From: Neisseria animaloris
Lineage (GTDB): Bacteria > Pseudomonadota > Gammaproteobacteria > Burkholderiales > Neisseriaceae
Assembly: GCF_900637855.1 (NCBI RefSeq)
Contig: NZ_LR134440.1
Location: 558,001-622,000, forward strand
Length of the DNA: 64,000 bases
Reading direction: 5' to 3'
Numbering within the stretch: the stretch's first letter is position 1; the number at the start of each line of letters is the position of its first letter. The notes below the pieces were generated by a model, which was not told the origin of the DNA, ran no database searches, and saw only the letters and a list, made by a program, of their open reading frames with translations. Below are positions 24,935 to 34,152 of the stretch, piece by piece. The position numbers and the translations under genes were made by a program.

Positions 24935-26842
24935 TTACTCAATTCCTTTTTGCTTCGCTTCCAGTTGTTCCCAACGTTCCAGCTTTTCCAACAGCAACAT
25001 TTCGATTTCTTCGGCACGCATCTGCAATTTAGCGGCTTCTTGGTAATCTTTGAAAATTTCCGGGTCGGAAAGGCGGTTGTTCAACTCGCCCTGCTCGGCT
25101 TCAAGCGCGGCCAGCTCGTCGGGGAGCGCATCCAATTCGCGCTGTTCCTTATACGAGAGTTTTACCGTGCGGTTGGCTTTCGGCTTGGCTTTTTCCGGCT
25201 CGGCCTGAACCGTTTTCGGCGCGGCGGCGGTTTGGATTTTTTCCTCGCGATCTCTGGCATCGATATAGTCCTGATAGCCGCCGATGTATTCTTTCAGACG
25301 GCCTCCTCCTTCAAAAACAATGCTCTGCGTAATCACATTATCGAGAAACATACGGTCGTGGCTCACCAGAAACACCGTGCCCTGATAATCGCGCAGCAAA
25401 TCTTCCAGCAGCTCTTGAGTGTCGATATCCAGATCGTTGGTCGGCTCGTCGAGCACCAGAATATTGGCGGGGCGGGTAAACAGCTTGGCCAGCAGCAGGC
25501 GGTTGCGCTCGCCGCCGGAAAGCGACGAAACCGGACTTTGCGCACGGGCGGGGTGGAAGAGGAAATCTTCCAGATAACTCATCACATGCTTGCGCTTGCC
25601 GCCCACTTCCACATAATCGTTGCCCTGCCCCAGCGTATAAAACACCGTGTCGTTTTCGTTTAACGCACTGCGGAACTGGTCGAAATAAGCCACTTCCTGC
25701 TTGCTGCCCAAACGGATTTTGCCGAACGTAGGTTGCAGTTCGCCCAAAATCAGCTTCAAAAACGTGGTTTTGCCGATACCGTTGGGGCCGATCAAGCCGA
25801 TTTTGTCGCCGCGCTGAATTACCGTGGAAAACTTATCCATAATCACCTTATCGCCGTATTGAAACGAAGCATGTTCCAACTCGGCGATAATGCGCCCGCT
25901 TTTCTCGCCGCTGTCGAGCTTGAAATTTACCTGCCCCTGCACATTGCGGCGTTCCGCACGCTGGCGGCGCAACTCTTCAAGACGTTTCACACGGCCCTCG
26001 TTGCGGGTGCGGCGCGCTTCGATGCCCTTGCGTATCCACGCTTCTTCCTGCGCGTGAAACTTATCAAACAAGCGGTTATGCTCCGCCTCAACCGCCAATT
26101 CCTGCGCCTTTTTCTCGCTGTATTTGGAAAACGAACCCGGATAAGAACGCAACACGCCGCGATCCAATTCCACAATGCGGCTGGCGATATTGTCGAGAAA
26201 ACGGCGGTCGTGGGTAATCACCACCAAACTGCCGTCAAACTGCTTGAGCAAGCCTTCCAGCCAAATGATCGCATCAATATCCAAATGGTTGGTCGGCTCG
26301 TCCAGCAGCAGCACATCAGGCTTCTGCACCCATGCCTGCGCCAACGCCACCCGCTTCTTCTGTCCACCCGAAAGATTGCCGATAAGCTCATGCTCAGGCA
26401 AACCGAGCTGGCTTAAAGTCTGCTTTACCGCCGCATCCGTCTGCCAACCGTTTTGCGCCTCGATCGCAAGTTGCAACTCGTTTAACTCTTTCAGCAATTC
26501 GTCGTTCTGCCCGCCTTCGAGCAAATGGCTTACCTGATGGTAACGGCGCAGTAAATCGCGCATCTCCCCCAAGCCCTCGGCCACCACATCAAACACCGAA
26601 GCGGCAGAATCGAAAAACGATTCCTGCGGCACATACACGATTTTCAGATTATTCTGAATAATCACCTGCCCGTCGTCGAGCTTCTGCACCCCCGCCAGAA
26701 TCTTCAAAAACGAAGACTTCCCCGCCCCGTTGCGCCCGATCAGGCCGATTTTTTCACCGTTGTCGAGCTGGAAAGACGTTTTATCCAAAAGAGCCACATG
26801 GCCGACGGCAAAAGAAGCATTTTCGACAGATAAGATATTCAT
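24935..26842 (-). CDS. uup: ABC-F ATPase Uup
   Basis: 635 residues from ATG 26842. Two ABC domains without membrane parts: Walker A GRNGAGKS at 36-43 and GPNGIGKT in the second half, with signatures LSGGQKKR and LSGGERNR, and a C-terminal coiled coil (about 540-635) rich in Glu/Leu that separates Uup from EttA and YheS. ABC-F proteins act on ribosomes; Uup is also linked to stability of DNA repeats. Monocistronic here. Confidence 0.92.
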   Translation of the reverse strand: MNILSVENASFAVGHVALLDKTSFQLDNGEKIGLIGRNGAGKSSFLKILAGVQKLDDGQVIIQNNLKIVYVPQESFFDSAASVFDVVAEGLGEMRDLLRRYHQVSHLLEGGQNDELLKELNELQLAIEAQNGWQTDAAVKQTLSQLGLPEHELIGNLSGGQKKRVALAQAWVQKPDVLLLDEPTNHLDIDAIIWLEGLLKQFDGSLVVITHDRRFLDNIASRIVELDRGVLRSYPGSFSKYSEKKAQELAVEAEHNRLFDKFHAQEEAWIRKGIEARRTRNEGRVKRLEELRRQRAERRNVQGQVNFKLDSGEKSGRIIAELEHASFQYGDKVIMDKFSTVIQRGDKIGLIGPNGIGKTTFLKLILGELQPTFGKIRLGSKQEVAYFDQFRSALNENDTVFYTLGQGNDYVEVGGKRKHVMSYLEDFLFHPARAQSPVSSLSGGERNRLLLAKLFTRPANILVLDEPTNDLDIDTQELLEDLLRDYQGTVFLVSHDRMFLDNVITQSIVFEGGGRLKEYIGGYQDYIDARDREEKIQTAAAPKTVQAEPEKAKPKANRTVKLSYKEQRELDALPDELAALEAEQGELNNRLSDPEIFKDYQEAAKLQMRAEEIEMLLLEKLERWEQLEAKQKGIE

Positions 26843-27038
26843 AACATTAAGGCGCAATAAAAAGCCGTTATTCTAACCCATTTAAAAGCCGCTCGATATG
26901 CCCGCACCCGCCGATTGAAACCTTTTCAGACGGCCTCTATCACATCTAAAACATAGAACGCCCGTTTTGCCGCATCGCCCGCAAAACACTTCTATCCGAG
27001 AAATACCGACAAACAACTTCATACGGAAAGGAAGAAAG

Positions 27039-27287
27039 ATGAAACAAAGCATCAAACTGTTACTGCTCAGCCTCGCCGCCGCCCTCAGCCTCAACGCATG
27101 CGGCCTCGGCGACAACGATTCCGACCGCCGCGAACACAATCGGCAGTACGAGCAAGACAACGACGACCGCCGAGATGACCGCGACCACCGCGACGATAGA
27201 GACGATCATGATAACGACCACGACGAAAACCGGAAAGATAAAAGCGACGACAGAGACGATGATCGGGATAACGACGATAACCGTTGA
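27039..27287 (+). CDS. small Asp/Arg-rich lipoprotein
   Basis: 82 residues from ATG 27039, with AAGGAAG upstream. Lipoprotein signal: basic start, leucine-rich core and lipobox L-N-A-C with Cys21. The mature part is almost only Asp, Arg, His, Asn and Glu in imperfect DDRDDRD-type repeats and is surely disordered. Function unknown; such tails may bind cations or murein. No known family recognised. Followed by a DUS terminator. Confidence 0.75.
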   Translation: MKQSIKLLLLSLAAALSLNACGLGDNDSDRREHNRQYEQDNDDRRDDRDHRDDRDDHDNDHDENRKDKSDDRDDDRDNDDNR

Positions 27288-27307
27288 TAGCGCAGCTTGA
27301 TAACAAA

Positions 27308-27337
27308 GAGGCCGTCTGAAAAGTTTCAGACGGCCTC
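27308..27337 (+). terminator. DUS terminator of the small lipoprotein gene
   Basis: Perfect GAGGCCGTCTGAAA stem with a two-base loop followed by CTTTTT. Confidence 0.8.
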
Positions 27338-27668
27338 CTTTTTATGGCAGAGCTTGAACGGCTGTTTAAAAATGCAAAGCATGCGGCACAAACACAAGCA
27401 AGCCGGCCGAACCCGACAGAACCAAAATCTGAAATGGTTGCAACAAATAGGGCGAGCATCCCTGCCCTACGGGTGTTTGGCTGAAAACCGAAGGCCGCCT
27501 ACAATTTTCAAAAGACTCCAAAATTTAGTTCATTTACACTCTTTTTTAGAAAAAACCAATCATGTAAGTCTTGACTACATTGTAAATTTCTAATAACTAT
27601 ATTCTACTATACTAAATCTATATAATTTACCAGAAAATAATTTATCATTAATATAAAGGAGGGGTTAC
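27338..27668. other. transition region into AT-rich island
   Basis: No supported gene. Base composition shifts from GC-rich to AT-rich near 27500. A TTGACT at 27571-27576 and TATAAT at 27621-27626 are promoter-like elements for the next gene but are not at standard spacing with each other. A GC-rich AGGGC...GCCCT inverted repeat occurs near 27449-27470. Confidence 0.4.
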
Positions 27669-28619
27669 ATGAATGAAAATAATTATATCGGATACATGAA
27701 ATTTTATGGAGAGCGAGTAGAGAAAGGTATTATTCAAGCAGATATAGCTGGACAAGCTTTGTTAGGATTTGATGAATGTATAAAATTTTTTAATCAACAG
27801 CAATTACCTACAATAAATTCATACGATTATAAAATACCTGTCAAAACTGAAGAAGGTTCTTGGGTTGTTTGGGTATTAGGTACTGTTGTTACTGGTTCAA
27901 GTATTTTTGTAGGTAGCTATTTAAAAAAAGCAGCAGAAAAAATGGCAGAAAATGACTTTAAAGACATTGGATTGTCTGATGTTTTCAAAAAGTCAATTGA
28001 AGCCCTTAAAAATCTTATTGAGTTAATTAAACATAAAAAAGGAAATTTTGAGTGGAATTACGAGGATTACAAAATTGAACAACATGGTGATCGATATGTT
28101 GTATCAATTAAGAATGAAGTTGGAAAATTAATCTATATACCAGTTGAGCAATTAGAATGGTTTAAGAAAATTCCAAAAAAATCCCTAGAAAAGATGGTTA
28201 AAGGAGTAATGGCAGGACAAAATTTATCCATTGGTGTTAAAAATAAAGAAAAATTTGACTCAACATCTATTACCATTAAAGATAAGCCTTTGTTTTTACA
28301 GAAAGAAGATGAAGAACTAGAAGAAATTATTTTTCCAGAGCTTATTCATGGAGAAGAAGTTCAATTAGAAGGTAAACTCATAAGAGGAAATGAAAAAACT
28401 AATTCCCTTGGATTTGAATACAAAGGAGTGATCTTAAACTGCCATCCTGCACGCGGATCCATTAGACAATACAAATCCTCACTTTTTCTAAAATGTAAGA
28501 TATATTGTTATGTTAGCAGATTAATGAAAAACCACTTAATTCCTGATAAGAAGCCGACTTTATTTTTAGAAGATGTGGAACCTTTAGAAAATGACCAATT
28601 TGATCTATTCAACCATTAG
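27669..28619 (+). CDS. AT-rich gene of unknown function (DUF7946-like), probably acquired
   Basis: 316 residues with a strong AAAGGAGGGG before the ATG. Codon use is markedly AT-rich (AAA, ATT, TTA codons) unlike all neighbours, which suggests horizontal transfer. The start pattern YIGYMKFxGExVExGxIxA...ALxGFDECIKFF, then a YKIPVKxEEGSW motif at about 54-65 and one membrane-like segment (about 64-84) recalls a widespread uncharacterised family found as singletons on islands. C-terminal part (about 215-300) is beta-rich. No toxin or nuclease motif is seen. It stands alone with its own terminator. Confidence 0.7.
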   Translation: MNENNYIGYMKFYGERVEKGIIQADIAGQALLGFDECIKFFNQQQLPTINSYDYKIPVKTEEGSWVVWVLGTVVTGSSIFVGSYLKKAAEKMAENDFKDIGLSDVFKKSIEALKNLIELIKHKKGNFEWNYEDYKIEQHGDRYVVSIKNEVGKLIYIPVEQLEWFKKIPKKSLEKMVKGVMAGQNLSIGVKNKEKFDSTSITIKDKPLFLQKEDEELEEIIFPELIHGEEVQLEGKLIRGNEKTNSLGFEYKGVILNCHPARGSIRQYKSSLFLKCKIYCYVSRLMKNHLIPDKKPTLFLEDVEPLENDQFDLFNH

Positions 28620-28646
28620 ATTAGATTGATTACAGAAGTTTTTTAT

Positions 28647-28678
28647 AAAGGCCGTCTGGAATTTTTCAGACGGCCTTT
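28647..28678. terminator. DUS-derived terminator
   Basis: Left arm degenerate at its end (GCCGTCTGGA), right arm intact; between convergent ends of the AT-rich gene and alaS. Confidence 0.7.
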
Positions 28679-28694
28679 TCCAATCAAATGCAAA

Positions 28695-31319
28695 TCAAGC
28701 CAGCTTGCCGCCAACCCAATCATCCACGCTATTTAAAGCATCGGGCAGTTTAGCGGCATCCGTACCACCAGCCTGTGCCAAGTCCGGCCGTCCGCCGCCT
28801 TTGCCGCCTACTTGTTTGGCAACAAATTTCACTAAATCGCCTGCTTTCACTTTGGCTGTCAACGGTTTGGAAACGCCTGCACATAGGGAGACTTTGCCGT
28901 CGTTTACGGCGGCGAGCAGCACGACGGCTTGGTCGGATTTGCCGGTAAGATCGGTAACGATTTCGCGCAAGGCGGCTGCGTCGGCTTCGATTTGGGCCAC
29001 CACGAGTTTGGCTTCGCCTACGTCTTTGGCGTTATCCAAGAGTTTTGCACCGGCGTGTACGGCAAGCTCGGCTTTGGCTTTGGCCAAATCTTTTTCCAGC
29101 GCTTTGGTTTGGGCGGCGTTGGCTTGGATTTTGGCCAATACGTCGCGCTCGGTTTGGGCTTTGACTTCGGCGATGATGTTGTTGATCAAACGCTCTTGGT
29201 TTTGCGCCCATTGCAGGGCGTTTTGGCCGGTGATGGCTTCGACGCGGCGGATGCCTGCTGCGATACCGCCTTCGGAAATGATTTTAAAGAAGCCGATTTC
29301 GCCGGTGCGGGTAACGTGGGTGCCGCCGCACAGTTCGGTGGAGTATTCGTCCATAATCACAACGCGCACGAAATCGCCGTATTTTTCGCCGAACAGCATC
29401 ATGGCTCCGGTTTTTTGGGCTTCTTCCATGCTCATGGTTTTGACTTCTACGGGCACGTTTTGCATGATGGCGTGGTTGACGCGGCGTTCGACTTCGGCGA
29501 TTTCTTCGGCGGTGATGCCTTGCGGATGGGAAATGTCGAAGCGGGTGATGTCGGCGTTTTGCAGCGAGCCTTTTTGTTCGACATGAGTGCCGAGCACGTC
29601 TCGCAGGGCTTGGTGCATCAGGTGGGTAACGCTGTGGTTTTTGGTGATGGCATCGCGGATGGCGTTATCGACTTGCGCGCTGACGCTGTCGCCTACTTTC
29701 AGACGGCCTGTTACGACGCTGCCGAAGTGACCGTTAACGGCGGCTTTGATTTTTTGTGTATCTTCCACGCGGAAGTTGAGGCCGTCTGAAACGATATGGC
29801 CGACATCGCCCACTTGTCCGCCTGATTCGGCATAGAAAGGGGTTTGGTCGAGCACAACGATGCCGCTTTCGCCTTCGTTCAGTTCGGTTACGGCTTCGCT
29901 GCCTTTATATAAGGCCAATACTTTGGCTTCGGTTTGGCGTTGGGTATAGCCTTTGAACTCGGTATCTTGGCCGTCGTAGGTGATTTGGGTGTCGGCTTTG
30001 AAGCTTTGTGCGGCGCGGGCGCGGGCGCGCTGGGCTTCCATTTCGCGGTTGAAGCCGTCTTCGTCCATGTCGATACCGCGCTCGCGGCAGATGTCGGCGG
30101 TAAGGTCGTAGGGGAAACCGTAGGTATCGTAGAGTTTGAAGATGATTTCGCCGTCCAGCACTTTACGACCGTCTGAAAGGGCGTTTTCCAACAAGGCCAT
30201 ACCGGTTTCGAGGGTTTGGGCGAAGCGGGTTTCTTCGTTTTTCAAGGCTTCTTCGATTTGGCTTTGGCGTTCTTTCAATTCGGGATAGGCTGCGCCCATT
30301 TCGGCCACCAAATCGGGCACGAGTTTGTGGAAAAATGCGCCTTTTTGGCCGAGCTTGTAGCCGTGGCGCACGGCACGGCGGATGATGCGGCGCAGCACAT
30401 AGCCGCGGCCTTCGTTGCTCGGCAGCACGCCGTCGGCAATCAAAAACGAGCAGGCGCGGATGTGGTCGGCAATCACTTTCAGGCTGGGTACGTCCATGCT
30501 GAATTCGGTGCCGGTTTCGCGCGCAGCGGCTTTGAGCAGGTTTTGGAACAAATCAATTTCGTAGTTGCTGTTCACATGCTGCATGACGGCGGCCATGCGT
30601 TCCAAGCCCATGCCGGTATCTACCGAAGGCTTGGGCAGCGGGTTCATATTGCCTTGTTCGTCGCGGTTGAACTGCATGAACACGCAGTTCCAGATTTCGA
30701 TAAAGCGGTCGCCGTCTTCTTCGGGGCTTCCCGGAGGGCCGCCCCAGATGTGGTCGCCGTGGTCGTAGAAGATTTCGGAGCAGGGGCCGCAGGGGCCGGT
30801 ATCGCCCATTTGCCAGAAGTTGTCGCTAGCGTAGCGGCCGCCTTTGTTGTCGCCGATACGGATGATTTTTTCAGACGGCATGCCGATTTCGTTGAGCCAA
30901 ATGTTGTAGGCTTCGTCGTCTTCGGCGTAAACGGTGGCCAAGAGTTTTTCTTTGGGCAGGTTCAGCCATTCGGGAGCGGTGAGAAATTCCCAAGCGAAAT
31001 GGATGGCGTCGCGTTTGAAGTAGTCGCCGAATGAGAAGTTGCCCATCATTTCAAAAAAGGTGTGATGGCGGGCGGTGTAGCCTACGTTTTCCAAGTCGTT
31101 GTGTTTGCCGCCTGCGCGTACGCATTTTTGTGCGGTGGTGGCGCGGTTGTAGGGGCGTTTGTCGAAGCCTAAGAATACGTCTTTAAATTGGTTCATGCCC
31201 GCGTTGGTAAACAGCAGGGTGGGATCGTCGTGCGGCACGAGTGAAGACGAGTGAACGATTTGATGGCCTTTGCTTTCAAAGAATTTGAGGAATTTTTGGC
31301 GGAGTTCGTTGGTTTTCAT
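28695..31319 (-). CDS. alaS: alanyl-tRNA synthetase
   Basis: Charges tRNA-Ala and edits mischarged tRNA. 874 residues, full length. Class II catalytic domain opens [18 protein letters not shown]; motif 2 region [19 protein letters not shown]; the editing domain has [12 protein letters not shown] and [11 protein letters not shown] zinc ligands; the C-terminal oligomerisation domain ends [15 protein letters not shown]. Divergent from the polyamine-binding gene. Confidence 0.98.
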   Translation of the reverse strand: MKTNELRQKFLKFFESKGHQIVHSSSLVPHDDPTLLFTNAGMNQFKDVFLGFDKRPYNRATTAQKCVRAGGKHNDLENVGYTARHHTFFEMMGNFSFGDYFKRDAIHFAWEFLTAPEWLNLPKEKLLATVYAEDDEAYNIWLNEIGMPSEKIIRIGDNKGGRYASDNFWQMGDTGPCGPCSEIFYDHGDHIWGGPPGSPEEDGDRFIEIWNCVFMQFNRDEQGNMNPLPKPSVDTGMGLERMAAVMQHVNSNYEIDLFQNLLKAAARETGTEFSMDVPSLKVIADHIRACSFLIADGVLPSNEGRGYVLRRIIRRAVRHGYKLGQKGAFFHKLVPDLVAEMGAAYPELKERQSQIEEALKNEETRFAQTLETGMALLENALSDGRKVLDGEIIFKLYDTYGFPYDLTADICRERGIDMDEDGFNREMEAQRARARAAQSFKADTQITYDGQDTEFKGYTQRQTEAKVLALYKGSEAVTELNEGESGIVVLDQTPFYAESGGQVGDVGHIVSDGLNFRVEDTQKIKAAVNGHFGSVVTGRLKVGDSVSAQVDNAIRDAITKNHSVTHLMHQALRDVLGTHVEQKGSLQNADITRFDISHPQGITAEEIAEVERRVNHAIMQNVPVEVKTMSMEEAQKTGAMMLFGEKYGDFVRVVIMDEYSTELCGGTHVTRTGEIGFFKIISEGGIAAGIRRVEAITGQNALQWAQNQERLINNIIAEVKAQTERDVLAKIQANAAQTKALEKDLAKAKAELAVHAGAKLLDNAKDVGEAKLVVAQIEADAAALREIVTDLTGKSDQAVVLLAAVNDGKVSLCAGVSKPLTAKVKAGDLVKFVAKQVGGKGGGRPDLAQAGGTDAAKLPDALNSVDDWVGGKLA

Positions 31320-31346
31320 AATATTTTCTGTATATCAATTAAAATA

Positions 31347-31385
31347 TTTCAGACGGCCTCTCCAACTGCATCGGGCCGTCTGAAA
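31347..31385. repeat. outward-facing DUS pair upstream of alaS
   Basis: Two intact DUS in tail-to-tail order (TTTCAGACGGCC...GGCCGTCTGAAA), opposite to the terminator arrangement, in the divergent promoter region of alaS. A TATAAT at 31522-31527 may serve the next gene. Confidence 0.6.
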
Positions 31386-31570
31386 AGTTAAAATAAAATC
31401 TTATATATATTACAGCAGTTTTTGTTTACCGCCTACTATCAACGGCATACGGCAGTTATTGTCCGTAATCAATAATATCCTTTCCCCCTCTTTCAAACTA
31501 TCGGAAAACCAGACCCTACTCTATAATCAAGCCGGCTTCTCTTTTTAAATCAAAAATCAAAGGAAATATA

Positions 31571-32710
31571 ATGAATAAATATTTGTCTTTGTGCGGCCTT
31601 ATCGCACTGGCGCTTACCGGTTGCGGCAACAAGGCTGAAACCCAGCCTCCGAATGCGGCACAAGCCGGCCCCCTTCCTGAAACCCGTGAATTGAAAATCT
31701 ATAACTGGGTTGAATACGTAGACCCTACCACTCTAGCCGATTTTGAAAAAAACAATGACGTTAAAATCACTTACGACGAATACGACAGTGATGAAACTCT
31801 TGAAGCCAAAGTATTAACCGGAAAATCCGGTTACGACATCGTAGCCCCCTCAAATACTTTCGTAGGCCGCCAAATCCAATCGGGCGCATACCAAAAACTC
31901 GATAAAAGCCTGATTAGCAACTACAAAAACCTCAATCCCAAATTAATGAAACTGATGGAAAGCGTAGACCCCGGCAACGAATACGCCGTGCCGTTTTTTT
32001 GGGGCACCAACACTTTCGCCATCAATACCGAACGCGTGAAAAAAGCCTTGGGCACCGATAAACTGCCCGACAACCAATGGGATTTGGTATTCAACCCCGC
32101 ATACACCGCCAAACTGAAAAAATGCGGCATCAGTTATCTCGACAGCGCCGCCGAAGTTTATCCGATGGTTTTGAACTATTTGGGTAAAAACCCCAACAGC
32201 AGCAATCCCGAAGATTTGGATGCCGCCACCGAATTATTGAAACAAAACCGCCCGAACATCAAACGCTTTACTTCGTCCAGCTTTACCGACGACATGGCCC
32301 GCGGCGATACCTGCGTCGCCATCGGCTTCGGCGGCAACCTGAATATTGCCAAACGCCGCGCCCAAGAAGCGGGCGGTAAAGAAAAAATCAGAGTGATGAT
32401 GCCCAAAGAAGGCGTGGGCATTTGGGTGGACTCGTTTACCATCCCGAAAGACGCAAAAAACGTGCTGAACGCACACCGCTATATCGACGACTTCCTGAAA
32501 CCGGAAGTGGCCGCACGCAACGGCAATTTCGTTACTTTTGCCCCTTCCAGCGTACCTGCCAAAGATTTAATGGAAACACAATACCGCAACGACAATACGA
32601 TTTTCCCCACCGATGAAGATTTGGAAAACAGCTTTATCATGGTGCCGATAGAACCGGAAACTTTGAAATATATGATCCGCCAATGGCAGGAAATCAAAGC
32701 GGGCAAATAA
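31571..32710 (+). CDS. polyamine ABC transporter substrate-binding lipoprotein (PotD/PotF family)
   Basis: 379 residues. Lipobox L-T-G-C with Cys18 anchors it to the outer leaflet of the inner membrane. Mature part has ELKIYNWVEYVDPTTLADFE, the aromatic/acidic polyamine pocket opening of PotD/PotF, then YDIVAPSNTFVGRQI and PFFWGTNTFAIN. Binds putrescine or spermidine; which one is unclear. AAAGGAAATATA precedes the ATG. No permease or ATPase genes are adjacent, so it must work with components encoded elsewhere. Confidence 0.92.
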   Translation: MNKYLSLCGLIALALTGCGNKAETQPPNAAQAGPLPETRELKIYNWVEYVDPTTLADFEKNNDVKITYDEYDSDETLEAKVLTGKSGYDIVAPSNTFVGRQIQSGAYQKLDKSLISNYKNLNPKLMKLMESVDPGNEYAVPFFWGTNTFAINTERVKKALGTDKLPDNQWDLVFNPAYTAKLKKCGISYLDSAAEVYPMVLNYLGKNPNSSNPEDLDAATELLKQNRPNIKRFTSSSFTDDMARGDTCVAIGFGGNLNIAKRRAQEAGGKEKIRVMMPKEGVGIWVDSFTIPKDAKNVLNAHRYIDDFLKPEVAARNGNFVTFAPSSVPAKDLMETQYRNDNTIFPTDEDLENSFIMVPIEPETLKYMIRQWQEIKAGK

Positions 32711-32725
32711 CCCGCTTGGCCATTA

Positions 32726-32761
32726 AGCAGGCCGTCTGAAAAGTTTTTCAGACGGCCTGCT
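32726..32761. terminator. DUS terminator between potD/F-like gene and PCuAC gene
   Basis: AGCAGGCCGTCTGAAAA and complement with a two-base centre, between convergent gene ends. Confidence 0.8.
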
Positions 32762-32809
32762 TGATTACTTGCGGCTTAATCAACGGACATGTTTATGCCT
32801 GTGATCATG

Positions 32810-33262
32810 TTAATGATGATGGTGGTGATGCCCTGCTCCGGGCGTGTTTTTTACTTCCACTTCTACGGTTTTCGGCTTGGCTTTTTTGAATTTCAGGGTC
32901 AGCGGAAATTTTTCACCTTCTTTCAGCGGACGTTTCAAGCCCATGAACATAATGTGGTAGCTGCCGGGTTTAAGCTCGACTTCGCGCCCTTTAGGCAGGG
33001 GAATCCCGCCTTTCACTTCACGCATACGCATCACGCCGTTGTCGTTCATGTGGGTATGCACTTCGATGTGCTCCGACACGGGGCTGGAAGCGCCGATTAA
33101 AGTATCATCGGTTCCGGTTTCGTTTTTAATATCCATAAACGCACCGCCCATGGTCATGCCTTCTACGGTAGCCCGCGCCCAAGCGTCATCCACGTCGATG
33201 CCGCCCGCCAGCGCGGTTTGGCACAGGCCGGAAAGCACTAATACGCCTAATAATTTTTTCAT
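32810..33262 (-). CDS. PCuAC-type periplasmic copper chaperone with natural His6 tail
   Basis: 150 residues from ATG 33262, preceded by AAAGGAG. Signal peptide about 1-19 (ALA cleavage). PCuAC domain with the copper site: EHIEVHTHM...MRM in the middle and YHIMFM towards the end, the H-x-M pair. Delivers Cu(I) to cytochrome oxidase assembly in the periplasm. The protein ends in six histidines. After the TAA the frame continues for nine codons, H-D-H-R-H-K-H-V-R, to a TGA: the histidine tail appears cut short by a stop. Confidence 0.93.
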   Translation of the reverse strand: MKKLLGVLVLSGLCQTALAGGIDVDDAWARATVEGMTMGGAFMDIKNETGTDDTLIGASSPVSEHIEVHTHMNDNGVMRMREVKGGIPLPKGREVELKPGSYHIMFMGLKRPLKEGEKFPLTLKFKKAKPKTVEVEVKNTPGAGHHHHHH

Positions 33263-33350
33263 ATTCGCTCCTTTGTCTTTGTGCATAGAAAAATACGGTT
33301 GCCGTCGGTTACTGTATACGGCAAAAAACTAAAACGGCTGTTGATATACA

Positions 33351-33755
33351 TTAAAAAAGGTTCAACCCGTATTCGCGCCAAACCGCCATAAACCACAATA
33401 CCGACAACAACAGCAAAGCAAGCATTTGGGCTGCCGAACCGGCATCTTTGGCACGTTTCGCCAACTCGTGGCGGGCGGTTGACGTATGATCGACCGCCGC
33501 TTCGATGGCAGTATTGAACAGCTCGACAATCAGCGATATAAACGACGCGATAATCAGCATCATACGGGTTGCCGGCCCGAAATCGAGCACAACCGCCAAC
33601 GCAATCAGCAAGCCGTTGAGCCATACCAGCTGGCGGAATGCGCTTTCATAACGGTAGGCCGCACGCAGGCCGTCTTTCGAATATCCGGCTGCGTTGATGA
33701 TGCGGCGGATACCTTTTTTGCCTTTCTTTTGGCAGGCATAGTTTTCGTTCGACAT
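33351..33755 (-). CDS. dgkA: diacylglycerol kinase (second tandem copy)
   Basis: 134 residues, three membrane helices after an amphipathic N-terminus. Catalytic signature VELFNTAIEAAVD (about 77-89) and RAKDAGSAA (about 100-108) hold the acidic and Lys-Asp residues of DgkA. Phosphorylates diacylglycerol freed by phosphoglycerol or phosphoethanolamine transfer. It lies six bases after a paralogue (33762-34148); the two differ at most positions outside the active site. Confidence 0.93.
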   Translation of the reverse strand: MSNENYACQKKGKKGIRRIINAAGYSKDGLRAAYRYESAFRQLVWLNGLLIALAVVLDFGPATRMMLIIASFISLIVELFNTAIEAAVDHTSTARHELAKRAKDAGSAAQMLALLLLSVLWFMAVWREYGLNLF

Positions 33756-33761
33756 AATGGT

Positions 33762-34148
33762 TTATCCTGTTAACGCCATCATCCACAACACTACCAAAGC
33801 CGCCAAAGTGATGTATTGCGCGGCAGATCCGACATCTTTAGCTGTTTTCGCCAGCTTGTGCATTTCTTCGGAAGTATAGTCAACCGCCGCTTCCAAACCG
33901 GTGTTAATCAGTTCGACTACGATAGACATCACCGACACCAGCACCAATATCATTTTCACCGCCAAAGTAAAGCCTGCAAAAAACAGCCCGGCGAAAAAAG
34001 CGGCATGAATCCACAAAAGCTGGCGGAATCCCTGCTCTTCGCGAGCCGAACGCATGCCGTCGGCGGAATAGCCCAAGGCACGGATGATGCGTTTGATTCC
34101 GCGGCCGCCTTTCATCGAAGCAGCATAAGTTTGCAGCTTATGCTCCAT
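33762..34148 (-). CDS. dgkA: diacylglycerol kinase (first tandem copy)
   Basis: 128 residues from ATG 34148; the longer frame upstream translates a DUS and part of gshB. Signature VELINTGLEAAVD and TAKDVGSAA are intact, so it should be active. It begins four bases after the gshB stop with no clear Shine-Dalgarno, and is followed by a second dgkA. Two DgkA-type genes side by side are unusual; division of labour (lipid versus undecaprenol substrate) or heteromers are possible. Confidence 0.93.
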   Translation of the reverse strand: MEHKLQTYAASMKGGRGIKRIIRALGYSADGMRSAREEQGFRQLLWIHAAFFAGLFFAGFTLAVKMILVLVSVMSIVVELINTGLEAAVDYTSEEMHKLAKTAKDVGSAAQYITLAALVVLWMMALTG

Positions 34149-34152
34149 GTTT

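Noticed and set aside
27297..27593. 98-codon plus-strand frame after the small lipoprotein
   Set aside because: Starts inside the DUS terminator and spans the composition break; no start signal.
28929..29789. Plus-strand frames opposite alaS (also 28705-29586 and 30216-31034)
   Set aside because: Shadows caused by strong codon bias in alaS; no independent start signals.
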